From: Candidatus Avimonas narfae
GTDB lineage: Bacteria > Bacillota > Clostridia > Oscillospirales > Acutalibacteraceae
Length of the DNA: 64,000 nucleotides
Assembly (NCBI GenBank): GCA_904395335.1
Contig: CAJFNR010000017.1
Span: 1 to 64,000 of the forward strand
Reading direction: 5' to 3'
The translations under genes and the position numbers were made by a program. The notes below the pieces were generated by a model that saw only the letters and a list, made by a program, of their open reading frames with translations, made no database searches and was not told the DNA's origin. Positions within the stretch are counted from its first letter, which is position 1. Each line of letters starts with the position of its first letter. Shown one piece after another: positions 51,833 through 58,783 of this stretch.

Positions 51833-51861
51833 AGTATACCACAAAGGATCCGCCTTGACAA
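51833..51861 (-). promoter_or_regulatory. Promoter of rpsB-tsf
   Basis: On the minus strand, TTGTCA (51856-51861), 17 bp and TATACT (51833-51838) lie upstream of the leader. Confidence 0.8.
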
Positions 51862-51932
51862 GCCGCGAATATGACGGCGGATTCCCAGAAAATGCGCTGG
51901 ATTTCTGAGCAATATTCCCAAATGGCGGCCGG

Positions 51933-52238
51933 TTATCCCCGCAGTATCCCCCCGAGAATACTGCCGGGTCCTTTGCGGGGGCCGCAACTGGGCATCGGAT
52001 GGTTCACCAATATGGTATCCTCGCCGATCACCTGGATTTCCTTCCAGCAGATGACGATATCCTCTTCGTGTCCCAATACCCCCAGGCACTTGGGCCGTCC
52101 GTGAATCACAATGGACACCAGTTGGGCTGTACAGGTGTCCACCTCCACGTCATCCACACAGCCCAGGCGCCGCCCATCGTGGACGTTGATAACCTCTTTA
52201 TTGTGCATATCTGTTACCCTGCAGAACATGAACCTCAT
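51933..52238 (-). CDS. YlmC/YmxH-family PRC-barrel protein
   Basis: The 101-residue protein has the pattern of the YlmC/YmxH sporulation-associated family: a start like [23 protein letters not shown], a GHEEDIVI strand and an IGEDTILV strand, giving a small PRC-barrel-like fold. A Gly/Pro-rich C terminus is added. Genes of this family lie near spoIIG or ymxG in spore-formers. Its molecular role is unclear. It is divergent from spoIIGA. Start is ambiguous between 52238 and 52229. Confidence 0.75.
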   Translation of the reverse strand: MRFMFCRVTDMHNKEVINVHDGRRLGCVDDVEVDTCTAQLVSIVIHGRPKCLGVLGHEEDIVICWKEIQVIGEDTILVNHPMPSCGPRKGPGSILGGILRG

Positions 52239-52369
52239 TCCGCCTTTCTTTTCAATAGTTTGACAGAGGCCCTTTTCCCTGATTTTTATGCCACCGTTTC
52301 AGAAAAAAGAACCGTTTTATCCCGCCGCTTCTCGACGCAGTTTCACCGTTTCCGACGAGGCGGACGGCT

Positions 52370-52375
52370 TATAAT
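52370..52375 (+). promoter_or_regulatory. Candidate spoIIGA -10 box
   Basis: TATAAT lies 36 nt upstream of the spoIIGA start. No good -35 box is present at 17 bp. Sequences similar to half of a Spo0A box (CTCGACG at 52331-52337) lie upstream. The B. subtilis spoIIG promoter also has unusual spacing and depends on Spo0A, so the same may hold here. Confidence 0.4.
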
Positions 52376-52410
52376 GATTTCACAGCCTCGTGACAGGGAG
52401 GGATTTGCCG

Positions 52411-53325
52411 ATGCCTGTTTTATATCTGGATGTTTTGATCGCCGTTAACCTGCTGATTGATTTTCTGCTTCTTTCCGCCGCCGCCCGTATTCTGCGTCTT
52501 CCGGTGAGAAAGGGCAGGCTTCTGGCCGGTGCATCTGTTGGGGCGCTGTCCTGCTGCATGATCCTGCTCCCTCCGCTTCCCGCCGCCGTTTCGGTATTGC
52601 TCAAACTGGCGGCGGCGGCTTTGGTGATCCGTGTGACTTTCCGTTGGTTTGGATGGCGTACCTACATAAAGGAAATTACGGCCTTTTTTATCGGATCCAC
52701 CCTTTTGGCGGGCATCGCATATGCCCTGGTATTGTTTGCCGCTCCCGAGGGACTATATGTGGTGGACGGCGTGGTTTATTACAACATCTCGCCCATGACG
52801 CTGGTGCTGCTGACGGCCGGTTGCTATCTGCTGCTTTGGGCAGGGGAGCACTTTTTCAAAAGAAAATCCCCTGCCTGTCTGGAATACCGGCTGCTGCTGG
52901 ACTGCGGCAAGGGTCCGTTTACCGTCCCCGCCCTGTTCGATACCGGTCACCGCCTAAGCGATGTTTTCAGCGGCCGTCCAGTAGTGATCATTGACCGCAC
53001 AGTCCTGCAGGATCATCTGCCGGAGGAGCTGTTCCGCGCTCTCGAATCGCCGTACACCGCCTCGCTGGAAACGGGTAGCGGTTCGGGACTTCGCACAGCG
53101 GCTGTTCAGGCGAAGCTTCGCATGATGCCTTTCCATTCTCTGGGCGGAGAAGGCGTACTGCCCGGCTTCTGTCCGTCCCATATGACCTTGATGGATCCAA
53201 CGGGAAAAAGCTGCGATGTCACCGGCTCTTATGTGGCGGTTTCCCCTTCTCTGGCCAGGGGCGAATACCGGGCACTGATCGGCGGCGACCTAGCCGGCCT
53301 GTTTGGTGAACAGCGCCGGATTTGA
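52411..53325 (+). CDS. spoIIGA: Sigma-E processing peptidase SpoIIGA
   Basis: SpoIIGA is a membrane aspartic protease that removes the pro-sequence of SigE during sporulation. The N-terminal half has five hydrophobic helices (from LYLDVLIAVNLLIDFLLL). The C-terminal half carries the catalytic motif ALFDTGHRLSD, with Asp-Thr-Gly; His follows the motif where Asn is usual. The ATG at 52411 has AGGGAGGG upstream, giving 304 residues. sigE follows within 30 nt, the standard order. Confidence 0.9.
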   Translation: MPVLYLDVLIAVNLLIDFLLLSAAARILRLPVRKGRLLAGASVGALSCCMILLPPLPAAVSVLLKLAAAALVIRVTFRWFGWRTYIKEITAFFIGSTLLAGIAYALVLFAAPEGLYVVDGVVYYNISPMTLVLLTAGCYLLLWAGEHFFKRKSPACLEYRLLLDCGKGPFTVPALFDTGHRLSDVFSGRPVVIIDRTVLQDHLPEELFRALESPYTASLETGSGSGLRTAAVQAKLRMMPFHSLGGEGVLPGFCPSHMTLMDPTGKSCDVTGSYVAVSPSLARGEYRALIGGDLAGLFGEQRRI

Positions 53326-53352
53326 TTGTATAGGAAAGGGGATCGATCTCTC

Positions 53353-54075
53353 ATGTTATCCCGTCTGTCTTTCTTTTTCACTTCCCTGCTGTCCCGTCTC
53401 AGACACTTCATTAAATTTGAAGGCGAAGATGTCCACTACATCAACGGGGCCGATACTCTGCCCTCCCCTCTGACCGCCGCCGAGGAAGCCGAGGTGTTCC
53501 GACGCATCGAGGAAGGAGACGACAGTGCACGGGAGCTGCTGATCACTCACAATCTCCGTCTGGTGGTATACATTGCCCGCAAATTTGAGAATTCCGGCGT
53601 GGGAATTGAGGATCTGATATCCATTGGAACCATCGGCTTAATCAAAGCGGTAAACACCTTTTGCCCGTCCCGCAACATCAAGCTGGCCACCTATTCGTCC
53701 CGCTGCATCGAAAACGAAATCCTCATGTACCTGCGCAAAAATTCCCAGATGCGCAACGAAATGTCCATCGATGAGCCGCTGAACGTGGACTGGGACGGCA
53801 ATGAGCTGCTGCTCTCCGATATTCTGGGAAGTGACCCGGATATAGTCAACCGCGGCGTGGAACAGGAGGCGGAGCGCGATCTGCTGCTGACCTGTATTTC
53901 CCATCTCTCGGAGCGGGAACAGCTGATCATGAACCTCCGCTTCGGCATCGGAGGCAATCAGGAACACACGCAGAAGGAGGTTGCCGATCTCCTGGGGATT
54001 TCTCAGTCCTACATATCCCGGTTGGAAAAAAAGATTATCAAGCGGCTGAAAAAAGACCTGGAACTTTCCTGCTGA
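53353..54075 (+). CDS. sigE: RNA polymerase sporulation sigma factor SigE
   Basis: SigE runs early gene expression in the mother cell. The N-terminal 25-30 residues (MLSRLSFFFTSLLSRLRHF) are the pro-sequence, with an amphipathic membrane-binding character, before the cleavage region near FEGEDVHYINGAD. Region 2 contains ELLITHNLRLVVYIARKF and region 4 ends with VADLLGISQSYISRLEKKI. The ATG at 53353 is used; the frame is open to a TTG at 53326, which lies right after the spoIIGA stop. Confidence 0.96.
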   Translation: MLSRLSFFFTSLLSRLRHFIKFEGEDVHYINGADTLPSPLTAAEEAEVFRRIEEGDDSARELLITHNLRLVVYIARKFENSGVGIEDLISIGTIGLIKAVNTFCPSRNIKLATYSSRCIENEILMYLRKNSQMRNEMSIDEPLNVDWDGNELLLSDILGSDPDIVNRGVEQEAERDLLLTCISHLSEREQLIMNLRFGIGGNQEHTQKEVADLLGISQSYISRLEKKIIKRLKKDLELSC

Positions 54076-54089
54076 ACACGCATGGATTC

Positions 54090-54130
54090 CCTGTAATTGT
54101 CAATACTGGTATAGCAACACCAATTACAGG
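54090..54130 (+). promoter_or_regulatory. Inverted repeat masking the sigG ribosome site
   Basis: CCTGTAATTG (54090-54099) is perfectly complementary to CAATTACAGG (54121-54130), around a 21-nt loop. The right arm includes the first bases of the AGGAGAGG ribosome site. Between sigE and sigG it could limit sigG translation on read-through mRNA. A sequence resembling a forespore promoter (GCATG, 16 bp, CAATACT) overlaps it. Confidence 0.6.
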
Positions 54131-54137
54131 AGAGGAC

Positions 54138-54914
54138 GTGACCGTGTTGTACAACAAGGTCGAAATCTGTGGGGTCAATACCGCCAATCTCAAGGTGCTC
54201 AGCGAAAATGAAAAGATCCGCCTGCTGAAACGCATGCACGAAGGAGATCAGAAGGCGCGGGAAGAGCTGGTAAACGGCAATCTGCGACTGGTTTTGAGCG
54301 TTATTCAGCGCTTTACACAGCGAGGGGAAAATCTGGACGACCTGTTTCAGGTGGGATGTATTGGCCTGATCAAATCCATTGACAATTTCGATATCAGTCA
54401 GAACGTCCGCTTCTCCACATACGCCGTCCCCATGATCATCGGCGAAATCCGCCGGTACCTGCGGGACAACAACTCCATCCGCATCAGCCGTTCGGTACGG
54501 GACACCGCTTACAAAGCCATGCAGGTGAAGGAACGGCTCACCAATCAAAATCAGAAGGAACCCACAGTGGATGAAATCGCGGCTGTTATGGAGCTGCCGA
54601 AGGAGGAGGTGGTCATGGCTCTGGAATCGATTGTGGAGCCTGTTTCCCTTTATGAGCCGGTCTATTCCGACGGAGGGGATACCATTTATGTGATGGACCA
54701 GGTAGGGGATCACAACGACGATAAAAACTGGCTGGATGAAATCGCCCTGAAGGAAGCCATCCGCGGCCTCAGCGACCGGGAAAAGAAAATCCTCAATCTG
54801 CGTTTTTTTAAGGGGATGACGCAAATCGAGGTTTCCTCCGAAATCGGCATATCTCAGGCCCAAGTCTCCCGGCTGGAAAAGGGCGCTTTGGACCGGATAA
54901 AAAAACAGATATAA
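54138..54914 (+). CDS. sigG: RNA polymerase sporulation sigma factor SigG
   Basis: SigG runs late forespore gene expression. The N-terminal segment NKVEICGVNTANL is diagnostic of SigG. Region 2 contains NGNLRLVLSVIQRFTQRGEN and the DNA-melting segment NVRFSTYAVPMIIGEIRR. Region 4 has MTQIEVSSEIGISQAQVSRLEK. The start is a GTG at 54138, 5 nt after AGGAG; another GTG at 54144 is in frame. A non-optimal start codon and the upstream hairpin both point to tight translational control. It ends at a strong terminator. Confidence 0.96.
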   Translation: MTVLYNKVEICGVNTANLKVLSENEKIRLLKRMHEGDQKAREELVNGNLRLVLSVIQRFTQRGENLDDLFQVGCIGLIKSIDNFDISQNVRFSTYAVPMIIGEIRRYLRDNNSIRISRSVRDTAYKAMQVKERLTNQNQKEPTVDEIAAVMELPKEEVVMALESIVEPVSLYEPVYSDGGDTIYVMDQVGDHNDDKNWLDEIALKEAIRGLSDREKKILNLRFFKGMTQIEVSSEIGISQAQVSRLEKGALDRIKKQI

Positions 54915-54921
54915 AGCCGAC

Positions 54922-54953
54922 AAAAAGCGGGAGCTTAGAAGCTCCCGCTTTTT
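54922..54953 (+). terminator. Terminator after sigG
   Basis: A 15-bp stem (54922-54936 with 54939-54953) starts with A residues and ends with five T residues. Confidence 0.9.
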
Positions 54954-55078
54954 CTGCCATTTGGGAAAGTCGCGATGTATTTTTCCGGGCTGCACACGCC
55001 GCCCGGCTTATCTATCCACAATTTCCCGATCTCAAAAGGATACTCTTTTTTCTGAGACTGCATACCCCAAAATATCGC

Positions 55079-55537
55079 CTATTTCTCATCAAAAAGAAGT
55101 TGATTAATCTCTTCACGAAAACTGTTTATATCTTTAAACGACCGATAAACCGAAGCAAAACGGACATACGCCACTTCATCAATTTCCTTCAGCTTTTCCA
55201 TAGCAAATTCGCCGATACGAAGCGAAGTGACCTCCCGATCAAGGGAATTCTGAATCTGAGCCTCGATCTCATCCACCGCCTTTTCCAAGGCTTCAATGGA
55301 CACCGGTCGTTTTTCACAGGCGCGAAGCAGTCCATTTAAAAGCTTATCCCGATCGAAAGCCTCCCGCGACTTATCCTTCTTCACCACGATAATCGGCAAA
55401 CTTTCGATGATTTCATAGGTGGTAAAGCGTTTGCCGCATTGCAGGCATTCCCTTCTCCTGCGGATACGGGTATTCTCATCCGTTGGACGGGAATCAATTA
55501 CCTTGCTTTCGATATAACCGCAAAATGGACATTTCAT
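55079..55537 (-). CDS. nrdR: Transcriptional repressor NrdR
   Basis: NrdR controls ribonucleotide reductase genes in response to dATP/ATP. The zinc ribbon has Cys3, Cys6, Cys31 and Cys34 (MKCPFCGY and CLQCGKRF), and the ATP-cone follows with [21 protein letters not shown]. The ATG at 55537 gives 152 residues, the normal length. The open frame extending to 55597 is part of the leader. It is convergent with sigG. Its leader has an unusual set of competing helices. Confidence 0.95.
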   Translation of the reverse strand: MKCPFCGYIESKVIDSRPTDENTRIRRRRECLQCGKRFTTYEIIESLPIIVVKKDKSREAFDRDKLLNGLLRACEKRPVSIEALEKAVDEIEAQIQNSLDREVTSLRIGEFAMEKLKEIDEVAYVRFASVYRSFKDINSFREEINQLLFDEK

Positions 55538-55554
55538 TGTGCTCACCCTTTCGG

Positions 55555-55690
55555 TTTTGGGCTGAATCCGCAGCATGGAAACCCAAAAGCCCCTCATCTG
55601 AACTTAATATAACAGCAAAAGATGCTGCGGGGCTTACCCAGTCCAGAGGAAACCCTGTGAATCTGTCCCAAGAAGATCGGGAATCTGGAC
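55555..55690 (-). promoter_or_regulatory. nrdR leader with mutually exclusive helices
   Basis: Three pairings share bases: (a) AGCCCC with GGGGCT (complements at 55629-55634 and 55588-55593), followed on the minus strand by TTTT, terminator-like; (b) CCGCAGCAT with ATGCTGCGG, 9 bp (55622-55630 and 55568-55576), which overlaps arm (a); (c) TTTTGGG with CCCAAAA (55582-55588 and 55555-55561), which uses the T run of (a). This is the geometry of an attenuator or riboswitch expression platform. The upstream portion (55640-55690) could be a sensor. Confidence 0.5.
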
Positions 55691-55692
55691 AA

Positions 55693-55722
55693 AGTATACC
55701 ACAAAAACCGACCGGTAAGCAA
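55693..55722 (-). promoter_or_regulatory. Promoter of nrdR
   Basis: On the minus strand, TTGCTT (55717-55722), 18 bp and TATACT (55693-55698) give a leader of about 150 nt. Confidence 0.55.
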
Positions 55723-55728
55723 GCTATC

Positions 55729-56013
55729 TTACGGAACTTCCCCCTCCTCGTCACATAAAAAATCCTCCACGATGTCGGGAAGGCTTTCCAGCCATACCGA
55801 CTTTCCGTGTAGCTTTGCCGCTAGGCGTTCCACAACCTCCTGCCGGGTTGAAATGTCTGAAAAGCGTATCCACTCTTCTTTTGAAAAGACAATTTCAATC
55901 CCATAAACTAGTGGTCCTTCCTCCACGCCGTCGGATTGACAAGCAGAAGGAATGACCTGGCAGCTCTCTACGGTTTGAGAACGCACCAGCCCCTGGGTAC
56001 TTTTGGAAATCAT
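55729..56013 (-). CDS. Small protein, possibly DUF6514 family
   Basis: The 94-residue protein contains YGIEIVFSKEEWIRFSDIST, a short helix (RQEVVERLAAKLHG) and a C-terminal LESLPDIVEDFLCDEE. This matches my memory of the DUF6514 family of Clostridia (a GI strand, ISDIS turn, and a DVVEDFL end), but I am not certain. Function is unknown. The ATG has AAGGAG upstream and a good promoter. It lies just upstream of the nrdR promoter in the same direction. Confidence 0.6.
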   Translation of the reverse strand: MISKSTQGLVRSQTVESCQVIPSACQSDGVEEGPLVYGIEIVFSKEEWIRFSDISTRQEVVERLAAKLHGKSVWLESLPDIVEDFLCDEEGEVP

Positions 56014-56036
56014 AGGTTAACTCCTTGCTATAATCT

Positions 56037-56046
56037 GAACCGGTTC
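56037..56046. promoter_or_regulatory. Palindrome near the start of the small-gene transcript
   Basis: GAACCGGTTC is a perfect 10-bp palindrome placed at about +3 to +12 of the adjacent promoter, a common operator position. Confidence 0.35.
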
Positions 56047-56054
56047 GAGTATTG

Positions 56055-56082
56055 ATTATAAAGAAGAACCAGATTTTGTCAA
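56055..56082 (-). promoter_or_regulatory. Promoter of the DUF6514-like gene
   Basis: On the minus strand, TTGACA (56077-56082), 16 bp and TATAAT (56055-56060) are both perfect hexamers. Between here and the isomerase gene (56083-56305) I see no gene; the stretch is AT-rich. Confidence 0.8.
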
Positions 56083-56305
56083 TATGTAAGGGCTTTCTTG
56101 TGTCCCTGTCAAGAGTGTGTAAATATACATCTGGTATTATCATAAATCTTTATATTTTTGCCGGATGCATTTTTTCACGTCTTTACTCCTTTACCACCAC
56201 CAAAAGAATAAAAACAGGTTAAAAATATGGTCCTAATAGTGCCACTATCGAAAACCAGCGGTTTATATTTGGGCAATATCCCGAATTATATGATATTTAT
56301 TTGTG

Positions 56306-57085
56306 CTAATTAAATAAACGAAGCAAAAACTGTTTCCCATCAGACAATTCTTGTGCAGTTTGGAAATTGTTTCGATACAGCTCCAGGATCAGTCCCCCGT
56401 CATACTCCAGCCTGTTCAGTTCCTGGATCAGTTCCCGAAAATCAGTCTTACCCTGACCGGGAACCAAGCAATCCCGGCTGTCATCATGATCGCTGATGTG
56501 AATATGAGCGACTGACCGTCCCATACAGCGGAGCATCTCCATCGGACTGTCGCCGCTGCGCAGGCTCTGTTTCAAATCCAGCACAAAATGTGCTTTGCTC
56601 CCCAGCTGCCGCTTCATAGCCCGAATATACTCCTGATCGGAAGCGCGGAAATGTACCACATTTTCTTGCAGAAGCGTCACTCCGTATTCCTGCCCCAAAT
56701 CATACACTGTCTCAAATCGGGCGATGGATTCCTCAACCGAAAGGACACCTTCCCGCCGGTCTCCGTGCAGGATAACAAACGCGGCCCCCATCACCTTTGC
56801 CGCCTGAAAGATTTCCCGGTATAACAGCAATCCGTCCTGAAACCGGCGATGATACGCGGAAAATAACAGGTAAGGTTCTGTTCCGGACAGATACGAATGC
56901 AGGGAGCGGATACGGGCGCCTGCCCGGTCGGCCCGCTTTCTTAGCTCGGCGGCAAATTCCGGAGACGCTTCGGATTGCGTATTGATAAACACCTCCAGAT
57001 TTTCAAACCCTTCCTTGATCAGCAGATCCAGGGACTCCTCTGTGAGCATGGGGTAAAAATTGGCGGTAGAGGCTCCAACATACAT
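56306..57085 (-). CDS. Sugar phosphate isomerase/epimerase (TIM barrel)
   Basis: The 259-residue protein is a xylose-isomerase-like TIM barrel. It starts with YVGASTANFYP, and metal-site residues lie in VILHGDRREG, LLQENVVHF, HFVLDLKQ, AHIHISDH and ILELYRNN. It is distinct from the isomerase at 19234. The ATG at 57085 follows AAAGGA; the frame is open to a GTG at 57106. It is monocistronic and the substrate is unknown. Confidence 0.82.
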   Translation of the reverse strand: MYVGASTANFYPMLTEESLDLLIKEGFENLEVFINTQSEASPEFAAELRKRADRAGARIRSLHSYLSGTEPYLLFSAYHRRFQDGLLLYREIFQAAKVMGAAFVILHGDRREGVLSVEESIARFETVYDLGQEYGVTLLQENVVHFRASDQEYIRAMKRQLGSKAHFVLDLKQSLRSGDSPMEMLRCMGRSVAHIHISDHDDSRDCLVPGQGKTDFRELIQELNRLEYDGGLILELYRNNFQTAQELSDGKQFLLRLFN

Positions 57086-57124
57086 TTGCGCTTCGTCCTT
57101 TCGCACGATGGAAAATTTTATCGA

Positions 57125-57154
57125 TTGAAGTGCCCTTTTTTTCTATGGTATACT
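57125..57154 (+). promoter_or_regulatory. Promoter of the small membrane-protein gene
   Basis: TTGAAG (57125-57130), 18 bp and TATACT (57149-57154) lie upstream of the gene at 57220. Confidence 0.55.
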
Positions 57155-57219
57155 TCTGATAGAAAGAAGTCAATGAAATAACGTCGAGATAAAGTCCGAG
57201 CTGGATGGGGGGATTTCAC

Positions 57220-57513
57220 ATGTTCCGCAAATGGAAAAAAAGCTGGCGCCGACTTCATCCCTTTGTCCGTGATGTTATAAAAGGCGCCTATCAATGGACG
57301 TTCGTCATGTATGCCTTCTCCGCCCTATGCTACGGAATCGCCCCTTATACTCCGGACTATTTCCGAACCATGGAGTATGGGGATGCTTCCATTTCCGTCG
57401 CTCCGGTTCTCCTGGCAGCCGGTATTGTGGCAGCGGTGATCGCCCATGCGGTGTTGGGAACCGTGGAAGAAGAGCCCAGTCACTCCTCTAAGGATCGCCC
57501 TCCCCGTTCATAG
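57220..57513 (+). CDS. Small membrane protein of unknown function
   Basis: The 97-residue protein has a basic start (MFRKWKKSWRRLHPF), two hydrophobic helices (YQWTFVMYAFSALCYGI and VAPVLLAAGIVAAVIAHAVL) and a short charged tail. The ATG at 57220 follows GGGGGG; an ATG at 57205 overlaps that site. I do not recognise a family. It is divergent from the isomerase gene and convergent with revRbr. Confidence 0.55.
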   Translation: MFRKWKKSWRRLHPFVRDVIKGAYQWTFVMYAFSALCYGIAPYTPDYFRTMEYGDASISVAPVLLAAGIVAAVIAHAVLGTVEEEPSHSSKDRPPRS

Positions 57514-57598
57514 CCAGGGCCACCACTGAAGCGCAGGCTTGCATAGGCTCAAGACTCAACATCCTATACTACCCGTAAATAGGTTCAAGCAGACAAAC

Positions 57599-57637
57599 AA
57601 AAAAGTTCCCGGAGGTCGATCCTCCGGGAACTTTTTT
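57599..57637. terminator. Bidirectional terminator between the small membrane-protein gene and the rubrerythrin gene
   Basis: A 17-bp perfect stem (57599-57615 with 57621-57637) with A and T flanks serves both convergent units. Confidence 0.9.
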
Positions 57638-57644
57638 GTTTCAT

Positions 57645-58232
57645 TTATTTGAAATAACGGTTCAGCAATCCCTGGAAAGCACAACCGTGGCGTGCTTCAT
57701 CCTTGCACATTTCGTGCACGGTGTCGTGGACGGCATCATAGCCCAGCTCCTTAGCCCTCTTAGCCAGCATCAGCTTGCCTTCAGTGGCTCCGGCTTCCGC
57801 TTCTACACGCGCCTGGAGATTGGCCTTGGTATCCGCCGCGACTACCTCACCCAGCAGCTCCGCGAATTTCGCCGCGTGCTCCGCTTCCTCAAACGCAATG
57901 CGCTTGTAAGCCTCTGCAACCTCCGGATATCCCTCACGATCCGCCTGACGGCTCATCGCCAGATACATGCCCACTTCGCTGCATTCACCGGTGAAGTTGG
58001 CGCGCAGTCCCTCGACCACTTCCGGATCCAGGCCCTGGGCAATACCCACGCGATGCTCATCCGCCCACGCGGAAGCGCCGGCCGGCTTGGCAGGTGCAGC
58101 GGGAGCCGCCGCAGGAGCCGCGTCGCCCATTTCCTTAAATTTGTCGGCACCAGCACCACAGATCGGGCACACGGCCGGGGGCTCGTCACCGCTATGGACA
58201 TAACCACAAATCAAGCACACATACTTTTTCAT
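57645..58232 (-). CDS. Reverse rubrerythrin (rubredoxin domain first)
   Basis: Rubrerythrins reduce hydrogen peroxide (and in the reverse form also oxygen) in anaerobes. Here the rubredoxin domain is N-terminal, with Cys6, Cys9, Cys22 and Cys25 (CLICGY and CPICGAG). It is joined by an Ala/Pro linker (about 37-52) to a C-terminal diiron four-helix domain with [19 protein letters not shown] and KDEARHG as the Glu/His ligand motifs. This order matches revRbr of Clostridium acetobutylicum. It follows perR after 40 nt with an AGGAGG site, and is probably under PerR control. Confidence 0.9.
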   Translation of the reverse strand: MKKYVCLICGYVHSGDEPPAVCPICGAGADKFKEMGDAAPAAAPAAPAKPAGASAWADEHRVGIAQGLDPEVVEGLRANFTGECSEVGMYLAMSRQADREGYPEVAEAYKRIAFEEAEHAAKFAELLGEVVAADTKANLQARVEAEAGATEGKLMLAKRAKELGYDAVHDTVHEMCKDEARHGCAFQGLLNRYFK

Positions 58233-58272
58233 TGTTTCTTCCTCCTAATATGTAAAATATAGGGTGGCATAA

Positions 58273-58692
58273 TTATTGAGGGCTGCTTTTACTACACCGG
58301 GCGCAAATACCGGTATAATACACATCCTGACTCTCCGTGCAGTAACCCTGAGGACACAACTGATTCAGCAGCTCTGGATCCAATGGAAAATCGTATATCT
58401 CCCCGCAGCGCAGGCACTTGAAATGCCCATGATCGGCGGGATTCCCATCAAACCGCTGCTCCTCCGGCTCAATCAGGACGGGACGAACCAACCCCGCCTT
58501 TGTCAAAGACCGGAGAGAATTGTAAATGGTTGTACGGGAAAAAGAGGGATATTCCGCGCTCAGCGCCTGATAGATGGTGTCCGCCGAAGGATGGATGGGA
58601 TGATCCATCAGATACCGATAGACCTCTATCCTCTGCTGTGTCGGTCGAACACCTCTCTGAGATAACAGGGCGGCGATTTCCTGACTGCTCAT
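58273..58692 (-). CDS. perR: Peroxide-sensing Fur-family repressor PerR
   Basis: PerR represses oxidative-stress genes and is inactivated by iron-catalysed oxidation of its His ligands. The 139-residue protein has the winged helix (RPTQQRIEVYRYL, FSRTTIYNSLRSL). The regulatory metal ligands are all in place: His34, Asp82, His88, His90 and Asp101. The Asp at the last site is what marks PerR rather than Fur (Glu). The structural zinc site has Cys93, Cys96, Cys130 and Cys133. The ATG at 58692 follows GGAG. A PerR box overlaps its promoter. Confidence 0.93.
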   Translation of the reverse strand: MSSQEIAALLSQRGVRPTQQRIEVYRYLMDHPIHPSADTIYQALSAEYPSFSRTTIYNSLRSLTKAGLVRPVLIEPEEQRFDGNPADHGHFKCLRCGEIYDFPLDPELLNQLCPQGYCTESQDVYYTGICARCSKSSPQ

Positions 58693-58722
58693 AATCACTC
58701 CGATAATGTAACAATAACTAAT

Positions 58723-58737
58723 TTGTAATGATTACAA
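58723..58737. promoter_or_regulatory. PerR box
   Basis: TTGTAATGATTACAA is a perfect 7-1-7 palindrome close to the PerR consensus TTATAATnATTATAA. It sits just downstream of the -10 box. Confidence 0.82.
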
Positions 58738-58741
58738 CTTA

Positions 58742-58769
58742 ATTATAGCAAAATTTTTCCTCTTGTCAA
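58742..58769 (-). promoter_or_regulatory. Promoter of perR-revRbr
   Basis: On the minus strand, TTGACA (58764-58769), 16 bp and TATAAT (58742-58747) are perfect hexamers. No terminator is seen between rnr and this promoter, so rnr transcripts may continue into perR. Confidence 0.85.
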
Positions 58770-58783
58770 CCCTTTTTTCTTTT

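Noticed and set aside
49958..51874. A 638-codon plus-strand frame opposite tsf and rpsB
   Set aside because: It is a shadow of two ribosomal-translation genes, runs through the tsf-rpsB gap without signals, and its product looks like no protein family.
56083..56305. Possible insertion-sequence remnant (TGTCAAGAGTGTGTAAAT-like sequence near 56115)
   Set aside because: There is no transposase fragment, no matching inverted end and no target duplication visible.
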